A stretch of 64,000 nt of DNA from Candidatus Bathyarchaeota archaeon A05DMB-5 (GTDB lineage: Archaea; Thermoproteota; Bathyarchaeia; Bathyarchaeales; Bathycorpusculaceae). Shown piece after piece: positions 1 through 8,308 of the stretch (position 1 is the first letter of the stretch; each line of letters opens with the position of its first letter). The position numbers and the translations under genes are program-made. The stretch covers positions 1-64,000 of the forward strand of contig JABFQP010000005.1 in NCBI GenBank assembly GCA_019685655.1, in the 5' to 3' direction. The notes below the pieces were generated by a model. It was not told the origin of the DNA. It searched no databases and worked only from the letters and a program-made list of their open reading frames with translations.

Positions 1-163
1 TACCTCACCCCGGCCACTATTTCGAAAGCCTCAACTACTTTTTGATGTCAATTTTGCTTATTTTCTCTTTCGGAAGAAAAAGCATACGATTTTGCAAGAA
101 AAATCTATTCATAAATTAGCAAAGTTTTTCTTATTCTCGGCTCCCTGTTTACTTGATAAAATC

Positions 164-478
164 ATGACTAAATACACCATCAGCGAGGCTTTCTCTGCTG
201 GAATCGGCTTAGCTTTAGGATTAACTATGACACAGTACATTTCTCAAGCCATGAAACCACCAGAAAAAATCATTAGACAAGTTATCATCTGCTTACGATG
301 CGGCAGCAAGAACCCAGTTGAAAACAAGTTCTGCGGACAATGCGGTAAATCCCTATACCCACCACCGCCTACTCAATGTCTAAAATGTGGAGCAACTGTT
401 CCTTCAAATATAAAATTCTGTATAAAATGCGGCTCTCCGCTAAAAGAAGCAAAGAAAACTGGAAAAAAGAGAAAGTGA
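164..478 (+). CDS. Small double zinc-ribbon protein
   Basis: Encodes about 104 residues from the ATG at 164. The frame stays open to the window's left edge and a TTG at 92 is also possible, but the upstream residues look unstructured. A short hydrophobic Gly/Ala/Met stretch is followed by two CxxC...CxxC zinc ribbons and a basic tail. It closely resembles the C-terminal third of the SPFH protein encoded convergently 8 bases away: both have a GLxxGMGLTM-like linker, then IIC..CG.KNP....FCG.CG. I read it as a detached copy of that tail. No Shine-Dalgarno site is obvious. The zinc binding is a family inference and the function is unknown. Confidence 0.7.
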   Translation: MTKYTISEAFSAGIGLALGLTMTQYISQAMKPPEKIIRQVIICLRCGSKNPVENKFCGQCGKSLYPPPPTQCLKCGATVPSNIKFCIKCGSPLKEAKKTGKKRK

Positions 479-485
479 AAGCTTC

Positions 486-1568
486 TTAGCTTAATTTTTC
501 TCCACAGTTACCGCAGAACTTTGTTCCAGCAGGATTCTTCGCATTGCATTTTGGACAGGTTATTTCGCTGGCAGCTGGTTGAGCAAGTGGAGTGCCACAA
601 TTTCCACAGAATTTCGTGCCAGCAGGATTCTCAGCCTTACACTTCGGACAGACAACTTTTGCTTGTGGAGCTAAACTTGCACCGCAATTACCACAGAATT
701 TGGTACCCACAGGATTTTTGGCACCGCAGCTTTGGCAAATAATCAGCTGTTGAGGTTGACCAGCTTGTGCTTGCTGCATCTGCTGAGCCATCATGTAAGG
801 CATTGTTAAGCCCATTCCAGCGCCTAAACCAGCAGCTGCTGCGCCTCCACCTTCGCTTCCTTTGAGTTCCGTTGCTGTTTCTTTCATGTACTGCATCATC
901 ATGGCTTGAGCACCCATTCCAGACGCGAACCTTCTGGCTTCTTCTGGAATTTTGACACCTTCGAAAACACAGTCTATGACTTTTAAGCCGACTCTTGCAG
1001 CTTCATCGCTTATTTTCAATGTCACCTTATCAGTGGTAGCATCAACATTTTTCACAACGGTGAATATGTCATGGTTGCCGAACTCGTTTATTATGCGTTC
1101 GTTTATGAAACCACGAATGTAGTTTTCAACATCTCTGGATGAACTGGCGCCACGGTTGCCGAAGAACTCGACAACAAAAAGCTTAGGGTCTTCAACTTTG
1201 TAAAGCATATAGCCAAAAAATCCCAGTTCAGCTTGATATTTTATGTCGCCGCTCGGCGCAGAGTAGGCTGTGCCGCCAAAGTTTGCTCTAAATTGGCTGT
1301 TGCTTACAAAAACAACTTCGCAGTCGAAAATGTCGCCTATTATACGTAATGCTTTCAAAGCAGCAGTTAAAAGTGGAATATTATTGCTAGTAATCGTGTG
1401 TCTTCCAGGTCCAAAAACATCATAGGCTTTGCCGTCTCGAAAGAAGACGGCCCACTGATTTTCTTTAACTATAACCTGACTCCCATACTTGAGCGAAAGA
1501 TTAGGAAATCTGTAGGCTATATCTTCTGCTCCTGCATAGTCCCATGCTACTTTCTCAATAACTGGCAT
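486..1568 (-). CDS. SPFH/band-7 domain protein with three C-terminal zinc ribbons (YdjI-like)
   Basis: 360 residues. The SPFH (band 7) domain covers about residues 1-215. A Gly/Ala/Met/Gln-rich linker follows (about 225-272), then three near-identical zinc ribbons at about 278-295, 307-324 and 338-355, each with CxxC pairs and the motif NPxGTKFCGNCG. This matches the Bacillus YdjI type of 'virion core-like' SPFH protein. Such proteins oligomerise at membranes and act with PspA-family and zinc-ribbon partners in envelope stress. It is last in a minus-strand run and its start lies 5 bases past the stop of the 175-residue gene, so co-transcription is likely. There is no signal peptide. The domain call is firm; the stress role is inferred from bacterial operons. 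Confidence 0.85.
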   Translation of the reverse strand: MPVIEKVAWDYAGAEDIAYRFPNLSLKYGSQVIVKENQWAVFFRDGKAYDVFGPGRHTITSNNIPLLTAALKALRIIGDIFDCEVVFVSNSQFRANFGGTAYSAPSGDIKYQAELGFFGYMLYKVEDPKLFVVEFFGNRGASSSRDVENYIRGFINERIINEFGNHDIFTVVKNVDATTDKVTLKISDEAARVGLKVIDCVFEGVKIPEEARRFASGMGAQAMMMQYMKETATELKGSEGGGAAAAGLGAGMGLTMPYMMAQQMQQAQAGQPQQLIICQSCGAKNPVGTKFCGNCGASLAPQAKVVCPKCKAENPAGTKFCGNCGTPLAQPAASEITCPKCNAKNPAGTKFCGNCGEKLS

Positions 1569-1573
1569 CCAAA

Positions 1574-2101
1574 TTACACCTCCAACGATCTGAACTGTTT
1601 TTCTCTTTCATCCCATTTAGACTCAAACGTCAGTATTAAGGATTTAATGTTCTTAGCTTTAGCTGCTGCGTCCGTCCAATTTTCAGCTTCACTATCCTTG
1701 TGAAGTTCGTTCACCGCATTCACTATTGTCTCTACATCAGCGCTTAATGCCTTGTCATAATTGAAAACCCGCGCTAACTCAGTCTCTCTTATGTGTCCCT
1801 TGCGGTCCATCAAGCCAGCATATCCATAATCAGCATGATGGACTTTTTCAGCAATTCTATCCATGATTTGTATGACCTTTTTGAAGTCATCTGTGGCTTT
1901 TCCAGCATTTAAAGCTGCCAAGTAAAGTTCTTCCCATCTGTGACGCAATGTTTTGAAATCCGAATAGTATAGGTCTCGAAGTTTCTTGTCTAACTCACGC
2001 AAGTCTTCTTTTGTTGCGTATCCTAAGCCAAACACGTTCTGGATTTTGGCAAGTATTCCCTGCTTGTCTTTCACTTTTTCTATTGTCTCTTTTTCTGCCA
2101 T
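1574..2101 (-). CDS. Helical conserved protein of SPFH/zinc-ribbon operon
   Basis: 175 residues, charged and predicted almost entirely helical, with no Cys clusters or membrane segment. It sits between the 431-residue zinc-ribbon gene (12-base gap) and the SPFH-zinc-ribbon gene (5-base gap). In bacterial ydj-type operons the SPFH and zinc-ribbon proteins travel with helical partners of the PspA kind. This protein could fill that place, but I do not recognise a PspA signature in it and do not claim homology. Function unknown. Confidence 0.75.
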   Translation of the reverse strand: MAEKETIEKVKDKQGILAKIQNVFGLGYATKEDLRELDKKLRDLYYSDFKTLRHRWEELYLAALNAGKATDDFKKVIQIMDRIAEKVHHADYGYAGLMDRKGHIRETELARVFNYDKALSADVETIVNAVNELHKDSEAENWTDAAAKAKNIKSLILTFESKWDEREKQFRSLEV

Positions 2102-2113
2102 TTTTCCAACCTT

Positions 2114-3409
2114 CTAACCGATGCTAAATAAAGGTCTTCCTCCACCTAAAACTTTCCCTTCACAACCGTCCACCGCAATAACATAGTTTTCTCCCTTTAA
2201 AGTGTAATGGACAAACCAGACTGGTGCGTGCACCAGTTCAGCTTCTCCAAGAGTCACGTTTACACTGCAAGTTTCAAGCGTATCAACCTTACCGCTTGCA
2301 ATCAACCTTTCTTTGGCTTCTATTTCCGCTCGAATTTTGGCTTTAGCTTCTTCCTCGTTCAATTCTATGTTGAGAAATTCAGCATCCTGCGGCACCTTGC
2401 CTACATCAAACGGAATTTTTCGGGTAGCTGGCACATCATAATAGTTAATCTCACTTATCATTGTTCGTCTAGCTAATGTTGGCCAAATGTAAGTGTTTGA
2501 GAATGAATAAGAGACATGCCTTGGCGATTTGTCCTTTTGTTGTGTCTCAGCATAAGCCTTGGCTCCGGCGAGAATAAGTTTTCCAAACTTTGCCAGCCCG
2601 CTTGAACGTTTATCAGACACCGCTTCTTGCGCTTGGTGGATTTCTCCCATGACTCCTGTGCCAGTAACGCCTTTCAAGAATGTGTTGGTGGTAGCTTGGC
2701 AAACCCAGAAGGGAACATAACGTAGTTTCACGCTTGTTATTTGGGCGTCTTTTGAAACGCCAACTCTGAAAATGCCCTTGTCCATGTATTTCCGTGCGGC
2801 ATCTACTGCTTGTTGAGAAAGAAGACGGTTCTCTAACATGCTATGAGCTTTTAGTTCTTCTCTTGAAGCCACAGTCATTGTGAAACCACAATATCTACAC
2901 GTAAATATCAGGTCTTCTTGCGTCACAGTGATTGGAGCGCCACATCGGCTGCAATTTGTAGGGAGCGGTTGTGCAGGTTTGGGAGTTGGAGGTGGAGGAG
3001 TAGTTTGAGGAGGCATTGCAGGCGTGGCTGGTTGTGGAAGTGCAAGTGCCGCGAGTTGTTCTGTGTGGCTTTTGAAGGCTTGAGGATTCCGCGCAGAAGC
3101 CAAAATAACGTCTTCAATTATGAACCATAATTCTTGGTTATCCTCTCTAATTCCTGAAACAACAAAGTCGTCCGGAACGCCTTTCACACTTAAGGTTTCT
3201 TTTGCTGCAAGCACGCCTCCCTTTTTGTACTCGATTAGAAAACTGGTCTCGCCAGTTAGTACACGTTCTATTTTATAGCCTTGTTTTTCCATAGAAGACT
3301 TCAGTTTTTCTAAGAGCGTTTTAATGTCTACGCCCAATCCTTGATAACGCGCCATAAACAGTTCATCCTCCTCCAGAATTTTCACGGCTCTTCCGCGATA
3401 TATCGGCAC
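2114..3409 (-). CDS. Zinc-ribbon protein of SPFH operon (YdjG-like architecture)
   Basis: 431 residues from a GTG start with no clear Shine-Dalgarno site, so possibly near-leaderless. An AT-rich TATA-like stretch lies around 3459-3475. The N-terminal domain is of unknown type (about 1-115). A Pro/Thr/Gln-rich linker follows (about 120-150). Next is a TFIIB-like zinc ribbon with CxxC...CxxC (about 153-178), then a mixed alpha/beta region to the end. Zinc ribbon plus large C-terminal domain, next to an SPFH-zinc-ribbon gene, recalls YdjG in Bacillus. Only the ribbon is directly visible; the rest is unassigned. Confidence 0.75.
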   Translation of the reverse strand: MPIYRGRAVKILEEDELFMARYQGLGVDIKTLLEKLKSSMEKQGYKIERVLTGETSFLIEYKKGGVLAAKETLSVKGVPDDFVVSGIREDNQELWFIIEDVILASARNPQAFKSHTEQLAALALPQPATPAMPPQTTPPPPTPKPAQPLPTNCSRCGAPITVTQEDLIFTCRYCGFTMTVASREELKAHSMLENRLLSQQAVDAARKYMDKGIFRVGVSKDAQITSVKLRYVPFWVCQATTNTFLKGVTGTGVMGEIHQAQEAVSDKRSSGLAKFGKLILAGAKAYAETQQKDKSPRHVSYSFSNTYIWPTLARRTMISEINYYDVPATRKIPFDVGKVPQDAEFLNIELNEEEAKAKIRAEIEAKERLIASGKVDTLETCSVNVTLGEAELVHAPVWFVHYTLKGENYVIAVDGCEGKVLGGGRPLFSIG

Positions 3410-3569
3410 AATATGGTAATCTGTTGAGTTTTAGCTGCGTCCTCGCTTTTTGGGAATAAAATTTTTTAAATATGCTCATGATTTCGCTTCCGTTAAACCA
3501 TTCATTAATTGTTTTTTCAGAGCTTTAAAACTTATGAATTAATGATTTGTTAGTTTTAAGCTGCAACAT

Positions 3570-4256
3570 CTATGTTGTTATCAGCTGGTAAATTTCTTTA
3601 GCGACATACTCCAAGTACTTTTCTTTGTCTGTCAAATTGAAGATTGTTACTGAAGCGTCTCTGGTTACGCCCACAACATAACCATAGTCTCTTGCTCTTG
3701 CAACAACATACCACAAATCGCCATGCTTACAATAATCTTCGAAAATTGAAGTGTTAATTAAGTCTGGACCGTAAAGCGAAAGCTTGTTCACATTTGGAAT
3801 GTCAACATTATCAAAGAAGGTGATTTTTGTGTCTTCCGGATTTTTCAAATGGAAATCCTTCAGGGTTTCCGGAGGAATCCTAGCTTCTAAGACGCCGCCC
3901 ACTTTTTTGAAGAGTATCTCGCTCAGTTTGTTAGCGATGAAGTTGGCTATACGTTTCTTCTCAACAACAGTCAAAAAAGTATTGTCTTCACGCTGCGAGA
4001 AGCTGAAGAGAGCCTCAACAGTACGCGGCAAAGGCGCTACTTTGCCTCTGTGAAAAATGTGGAGAACATAATCGTGTGAATAAATACCTTTAAGCATGCC
4101 TTCCTTTGGCAGAAGCCCAACAACTTCGGTTACAAGTGTAAACTTATAGTCACCTTCCTCGTAGGGCTCTTCCGTATGGTAGCCTTCGAGGCGCGATGCG
4201 ATTTCAGCAGTGGAAAGCTGTTCAGAAAGCTTGAAGACTTTGCCTGCAACAACCAT
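3570..4256 (-). CDS. Conserved hypothetical protein
   Basis: 228 residues, soluble, with no signal peptide, membrane segment or Cys motif. It is the most upstream gene of the minus-strand run and is separated by about 160 AT-rich bases from the zinc-ribbon gene, so it may have its own transcript. The composition suggests an alpha/beta protein. I do not recognise the family. It diverges from the SMC-like operon, and a TATA-like stretch around 4296-4303 could serve either gene. Confidence 0.6.
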   Translation of the reverse strand: MVVAGKVFKLSEQLSTAEIASRLEGYHTEEPYEEGDYKFTLVTEVVGLLPKEGMLKGIYSHDYVLHIFHRGKVAPLPRTVEALFSFSQREDNTFLTVVEKKRIANFIANKLSEILFKKVGGVLEARIPPETLKDFHLKNPEDTKITFFDNVDIPNVNKLSLYGPDLINTSIFEDYCKHGDLWYVVARARDYGYVVGVTRDASVTIFNLTDKEKYLEYVAKEIYQLITT

Positions 4257-4410
4257 GTCTAATCCAACCTTTGAACTTGCGTAGTTAGTCTGTAAATTTA
4301 TATGTAAAACTTTTGTGTTTTGCTGGTTTGCTTTGAGTTAAAGTTTGCCTAATTGCTTTAATAAGAGACTTTTTACCTCTATTACTACTGCTGGAGAGGC
4401 AACTTTCCCA

Positions 4411-6351
4411 ATGCTGATTCAGGAGGTCATCCTAGAAAACTTCATGAGCTACGAATATGCTAGGGTACCGTTTAAACATGGCGTAAACGTCATTTGCGGA
4501 CCAAACGGTTCTGGAAAGTCCTCCCTTTTATTAGCTATCTCCGTGGCATTGGGACAATCTTATACGGAACGATCCAAGAAACTGAGCGACCTAATCCGGT
4601 GGGGAAAAGACCAAGCCCGCGTAACACTTATTCTCGATAACACGCGAAGAGGAAAGAACCGCCCAGTTCAGAAATTCAACAAAGACCAAATTTTCCTCAC
4701 ACGCGTTCTGCGTAGAGATGGGCAGTACTGGTTTGAACTTGAAAACAGAGCGGTTACAAAGCAGGATGTTGAGAGACTTTTAGATAAGCTGGGCGTCGAC
4801 CCAGACAACATGCTCATCATCATGCACCAGAACATGGTTGAACAATTCACTGTACTTTCCACGCAAGAAAAGCTTCGCATGGTTGAAGCAGCTGTGGGGC
4901 TGGAGCCTTACCGCGAAAATGTTTTGCAAGCTCAGAAAAAGCTTACCCGCATACTAAGTCAAGAAGAATCAGTAAGTAAGCTTTTGGAATCAGCGGAGCA
5001 GACGCTTAACTATTGGCGGGAGCAATACGATAGATTCCAAGAGAAAAAACAATTGCAGACAAAAAGAAGATTCTTGGAAAAAGAACTTGCATGGGCAGAA
5101 GCTGCCAAGAAAGAGGAGACGGTCAAAGATTTAGAGGAAGAAATAAAAAGAGAAAAGGATGCTTTTAACCAGATCGAAGAAGAAACACGAAAAGTAAAAG
5201 AAGAATTGCAAGTTCAGCAGAACACGTTTGAAGAGCTCAAAAAAGAATGGAAGACACTTTTCGCTGAACGCTTAAACCTTGAATGCGAAAAGGCTCGAAA
5301 CGAGTCGACAATCACGTTATGCGAACAATTATTGAAAGAAATAACTATGCTTGAAAACCCGCATCTCCAAGCGATAATGAAAGAACCGTTGCCTATCCAA
5401 CCTAAGCTTCTGAGAAGCGAAAATTTGAAGGAGCTCCTGCAGAACTCCACGAGTCAACTATCAAAGTTAAACACAGAAATAAAAGAAATTCAGTTAAAAA
5501 TAAAGAGCTTGGAAGAAGAAACCGAAAAAGTCAGCAATCAGATTTTGGATAGTCGCATTAAATTGGCACTGCTTCAATATCGCAGAGAAAACGCAATCAA
5601 TAACTTGAAACAAATCGAGAATGAGTTAAAAACTGCACGAATTCACTTAAACGAAGCAATAGAAAAAGCAGAGCAGATTGGCTCCAGAATTGCAGTGATA
5701 AAAGACATCAGCGAAATCTTAGATGAAATCCGCATCACAGAAGGACATTTAGCCGCTCTAGCGGATGTTTCAGAAGACATAGAACGCATGTACGAGTCCT
5801 ACTCAAAACTTTACTTAGAACTGAAAGAAAAGGCGCAATTAGTTGCCGAGAACCGAGAAAAGGCGTTAGAAGAAGTTAAAACACGAATGCAAGCGTGGCG
5901 AACAGTCATCCAAAACCTTCTAGACCACGTGAATCTTGAATACCAAAAAATTCTCGCTCAAGCCCAAGCAGTTGGCGAAGTTAGACTCGCTAATGGACAT
6001 GACATGGAAGTTGCTGGATTAGAAATTTTAGTTGGCTTTAAAGGCGGAAAACCTGTTCCGCTGGATGCTTACACGCAGAGTGGAGGAGAAAGAACCACCG
6101 CAACAATGAGTTTCCTATTAGCTTTGCAGCAACATGTTCGCTCGCCATTCCGCGCTGTTGATGAATACGACATTCACATGGACCCAAAGAACCGAGAATT
6201 AATCGCGAAAATGCTCATTTCAACGGTCAAAGACGCTGACGCTCAATACATTGTGATTACACCAAGTCAGATAACATTTGCAGAGGAAGAAGCAAACATA
6301 ATCACTGTCCAGAACATCGAAGGCAAATCGATAATCAGAGAGGTTGCCTAA
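4411..6351 (+). CDS. Smc5/6-like SMC ATPase with short arms and no hinge domain
   Basis: 646 residues from the ATG at 4411; the longer frame from 4345 adds 22 residues unlike any SMC start. Walker A is GPNGSGKSS at residues 30-38. The next segments (an LSDLIRWG-like stretch; HQNMVEQF...LS..EKL) match the Smc5/Smc6 head. Coiled coil runs about 170-312 and 340-530, broken near 313-335. The signature QSGGER is near 555 and Walker B with D-loop (PFRAVDEYDIHMDPKNR) near 578-594, followed by QYIVITPSQ. The last two strongly echo Smc6 (PFRCLDEFDVYMD) and Smc5 (PFRVVDE...MDPRN, QYFLITP). There is neither a hinge domain nor a CxxC zinc hook. The stop overlaps the next start by one base. Likely head of a DNA-binding SMC-kleisin complex. 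Confidence 0.85.
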   Translation: MLIQEVILENFMSYEYARVPFKHGVNVICGPNGSGKSSLLLAISVALGQSYTERSKKLSDLIRWGKDQARVTLILDNTRRGKNRPVQKFNKDQIFLTRVLRRDGQYWFELENRAVTKQDVERLLDKLGVDPDNMLIIMHQNMVEQFTVLSTQEKLRMVEAAVGLEPYRENVLQAQKKLTRILSQEESVSKLLESAEQTLNYWREQYDRFQEKKQLQTKRRFLEKELAWAEAAKKEETVKDLEEEIKREKDAFNQIEEETRKVKEELQVQQNTFEELKKEWKTLFAERLNLECEKARNESTITLCEQLLKEITMLENPHLQAIMKEPLPIQPKLLRSENLKELLQNSTSQLSKLNTEIKEIQLKIKSLEEETEKVSNQILDSRIKLALLQYRRENAINNLKQIENELKTARIHLNEAIEKAEQIGSRIAVIKDISEILDEIRITEGHLAALADVSEDIERMYESYSKLYLELKEKAQLVAENREKALEEVKTRMQAWRTVIQNLLDHVNLEYQKILAQAQAVGEVRLANGHDMEVAGLEILVGFKGGKPVPLDAYTQSGGERTTATMSFLLALQQHVRSPFRAVDEYDIHMDPKNRELIAKMLISTVKDADAQYIVITPSQITFAEEEANIITVQNIEGKSIIREVA

Positions 6352-7178
6352 TGCAGTCGAAAAGAGAGCGAATTCGCATCGGTAAAGAAAAGCTTCAGCG
6401 CATAATCGAAATGTGTAAATCTGTGGAGGAACGCTCGCTAGACCCCTTTTTAATAGATGTCAGTGAAGTCATAAGCGTAATTAAAGAGTATTTTCCAGAT
6501 TGGGAAGTTCCAGAAGACCTTTGCTTAGACGCTGAAACGGTTTATCGTTTAGCCTCGGTCATAAAACTTCAAAGTGAATGGGTGAAACATCGCTCAACCT
6601 CGCTTTATACAGACCCATTCTTATTGGAGGAAAAACTCACTCGCATAAGTAAAGAGGAAATGGTTGAAGTTTTCTTCAAAGCCTGGCATCCCATTGTTGA
6701 ACTAGAACAGATTTCGCTTCACAGCATTGCAGAAGCCATGAAATACTGGGAAAACCTTTTGCCCCTCAAAGAAAGATGGAAAGAATTTCCAACAGCAGAG
6801 TTTGAAGCAGGCACAGCGACAAGGGATGAACTTATTAAACAGAGAATTTTGCGCGATAAAGCCTTCTCTGAAGAACTAGAAAATTTCTGGCAGGAAATGA
6901 GAACAAAGGTTAAGGAGAAAGGTGACGATGGAAAAATTCGTTACTGGGATTTTATTGGCGCAGAAACTTACGAGGAAACAGTGCACAAAGCGTTCATGAC
7001 GAGTTTTCTGATAACCTATGGTTACGCAACATTAGAGGTATATCCGTTAGAAGAAGAAATCTTCATCAAACCATACGATAAACCAACAACAAAGATCGGC
7101 AAGAAACAGTTGGTCTCCATACCAATAGCGGTCACAACTGACAACTGGATGAAATGGAAGCGAGGAGAACTAAAGTGA
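6351..7178 (+). CDS. Kleisin-like protein (ScpA/Nse4-like partner of the SMC)
   Basis: 275 residues. The ATG overlaps the SMC stop (TAATG) and has GAGG about 7 bases upstream, so translation is coupled. The N-terminus contains LDPFLIDVSEVI (about 30-41) and an LASVIKLQ helix (about 67-74), recalling the DPWDIDI...A..LL..KS pattern of ScpA. The central part (about 100-190) is helical and charged. The C-terminal segment (about 207-241; YEETVHKAF...L.VYPLEEEIFIKP) has the shape of a kleisin winged helix. Kleisins bridge SMC heads and bind KITE subunits, and this gene lies between exactly those two. The kleisin call rests on weak similarity plus position. Nse1 is an alternative, but no RING is present. 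Confidence 0.65.
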   Translation: MQSKRERIRIGKEKLQRIIEMCKSVEERSLDPFLIDVSEVISVIKEYFPDWEVPEDLCLDAETVYRLASVIKLQSEWVKHRSTSLYTDPFLLEEKLTRISKEEMVEVFFKAWHPIVELEQISLHSIAEAMKYWENLLPLKERWKEFPTAEFEAGTATRDELIKQRILRDKAFSEELENFWQEMRTKVKEKGDDGKIRYWDFIGAETYEETVHKAFMTSFLITYGYATLEVYPLEEEIFIKPYDKPTTKIGKKQLVSIPIAVTTDNWMKWKRGELK

Positions 7179-7741
7179 GCAAACGAAAAGGCTACTACGC
7201 AAGCAAACTTAAACGTGCAACACACATGCTTTTCTACCGCAGACACGCCAAGCCAGGAGTAAAAGGTTGGGAGCTTCGAAAAGCCTTAGGTGCAGATTAC
7301 CCAAAAGTTTTGAACATTCTCGATAATTACTTGAAAGCGCTTGATTTGCAAGTCAAAACGATTTTTGAAGAAGAGAAAACGGTTGAGAAGCCAACGCTGG
7401 AGCAGTTGGACAAAGCTAGATTTTACATAACACTACGAGGCGAATTAACTCCAAAAGAAGCTAAGATGATAGGATGGCGAATAGATGACTTGGCTGGACT
7501 AGCAATAACAATAGCATACATAATTTCCAAAAAGGGAAAAGCTCCACGAAAAGAAGTAGAGGAACTTTTGCGCGACAAACTTCTTGGATGGAAAGTGGAC
7601 ATCAACGTAGACCGTTACATTCGTTACGGATACTTAACACAAGATGAGAATGAACAATTATATCTGGATTGGAGAACACGCGCCGAAATAGACCAGAAAG
7701 CACTGATAGATTTACTTTTGGGAACAGAAACGAAAGCGTAG
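7175..7741 (+). CDS. KITE protein resembling Nse3/MAGE (tandem winged helix)
   Basis: 188 residues from the GTG at 7175. That start overlaps the kleisin stop by 4 bases (GTGA) and has GAGGAG 7-8 bases upstream, so I prefer it to the ATG at 7154. It reads as two winged-helix domains (about 15-60 and 95-180) with no catalytic motif. The second half follows the MAGE/Nse3 pattern: a hydrophobic helix (GLAITIAYIISKKGKA), then RKEVEELL, then YIRYGYL...LYLDWRTRAEID. The last part is like the MAGE segment YLEY...YEFLWGPRALAE. KITE proteins (ScpB, MukE, Nse1/Nse3) bind the kleisin of an SMC complex. ScpB is the alternative assignment. The Nse3 likeness is my reading and is unconfirmed. Confidence 0.65.
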   Translation: MSKRKGYYASKLKRATHMLFYRRHAKPGVKGWELRKALGADYPKVLNILDNYLKALDLQVKTIFEEEKTVEKPTLEQLDKARFYITLRGELTPKEAKMIGWRIDDLAGLAITIAYIISKKGKAPRKEVEELLRDKLLGWKVDINVDRYIRYGYLTQDENEQLYLDWRTRAEIDQKALIDLLLGTETKA

Positions 7742-7750
7742 ATACAGTCG

Positions 7751-7855
7751 CTATTTTCGTATCCTGTGGTAAATAAACGCGATAACGTCAATAATCAATA
7801 TGATTGTCAGAATCAACAACGGATTACCAATAAACTGATTTACAAAGTCGTTCAT
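7751..7855 (-). CDS. 34-residue single-span membrane peptide downstream of nusA
   Basis: ATG at 7855, stop at 7751. The peptide is MNDFVNQF, then a hydrophobic span of about 17 residues (NPLLILTIILIIDVIAFI), then the basic tail YHRIRK. It begins 15 bases after the nusA stop, with GGTG 8 bases before the ATG. That spacing and the single-span topology with positive-inside tail make it a plausible real gene at the end of the RNA polymerase operon. No function can be assigned. Confidence 0.5.
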   Translation of the reverse strand: MNDFVNQFIGNPLLILTIILIIDVIAFIYHRIRK

Positions 7856-7870
7856 TTTTGAAACACCAAA

Positions 7871-8308
7871 TCAGGTAATGCTGACATTCTGTATTTGGAA
7901 GTATCTCTTAGCGAGAAAACGTAAACGCTCAGCGTTTTTACCATTTTTACCTATTGCCACACCTTTGTCTCTCGGGTTAACGGCGACAACTGCTATTTTC
8001 TTTCCATCCGACCTTTCTGTTAAGCGAACTTCCTTGACAAGAGCTGGTTTAAGTGCATTCTTTATGAACTGTGCAGGGTCTTCTGAATACTCAATTATTT
8101 CGTGTTTTTTCCCAGTCATTCTTTCCAAAGTACGAATGTTTCTTCCGCCTCTTCCAATGGCTACGCCTACTTGTCCTTCGTTGACAACAAAAATTACACG
8201 TCCTTGTTCTTCGTCTATAATGCAATCTTTGACGCTTGCGCCTGTTATGCTTTCAAACAAAGCGATATAGCGCATTTCTGTGCTTGTAAATTTTATTCCG
8301 CTTGTCAT
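7871..8308 (-). CDS. nusA: NusA-like KH-domain transcription factor
   Basis: 145 residues, the usual size for archaeal NusA, which consists only of the two KH domains. The KH signatures VGVAIGRGGRNIRTLE (about 52-67) and KGVAIGKNGKNAERL (about 115-129) are both visible with intact GxxG loops. It is thought to bind RNA during elongation and termination. The start overlaps the rpl30e stop by 4 bases, so translation is coupled, in the conserved archaeal order rpoA-rpl30e-nusA. The rps12 and rps7 genes that often follow nusA are not here. Confidence 0.93.
   Translation of the reverse strand: MTSGIKFTSTEMRYIALFESITGASVKDCIIDEEQGRVIFVVNEGQVGVAIGRGGRNIRTLERMTGKKHEIIEYSEDPAQFIKNALKPALVKEVRLTERSDGKKIAVVAVNPRDKGVAIGKNGKNAERLRFLAKRYFQIQNVSIT

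Noticed and set aside
4411-7741. Wadjet (JetABCD) plasmid-defence system
   Set aside because: There is no JetD-like nuclease gene, the ATPase is far shorter than JetC, and its head motifs look Smc5/6-like. The next gene is the unrelated RNA polymerase operon on the other strand.
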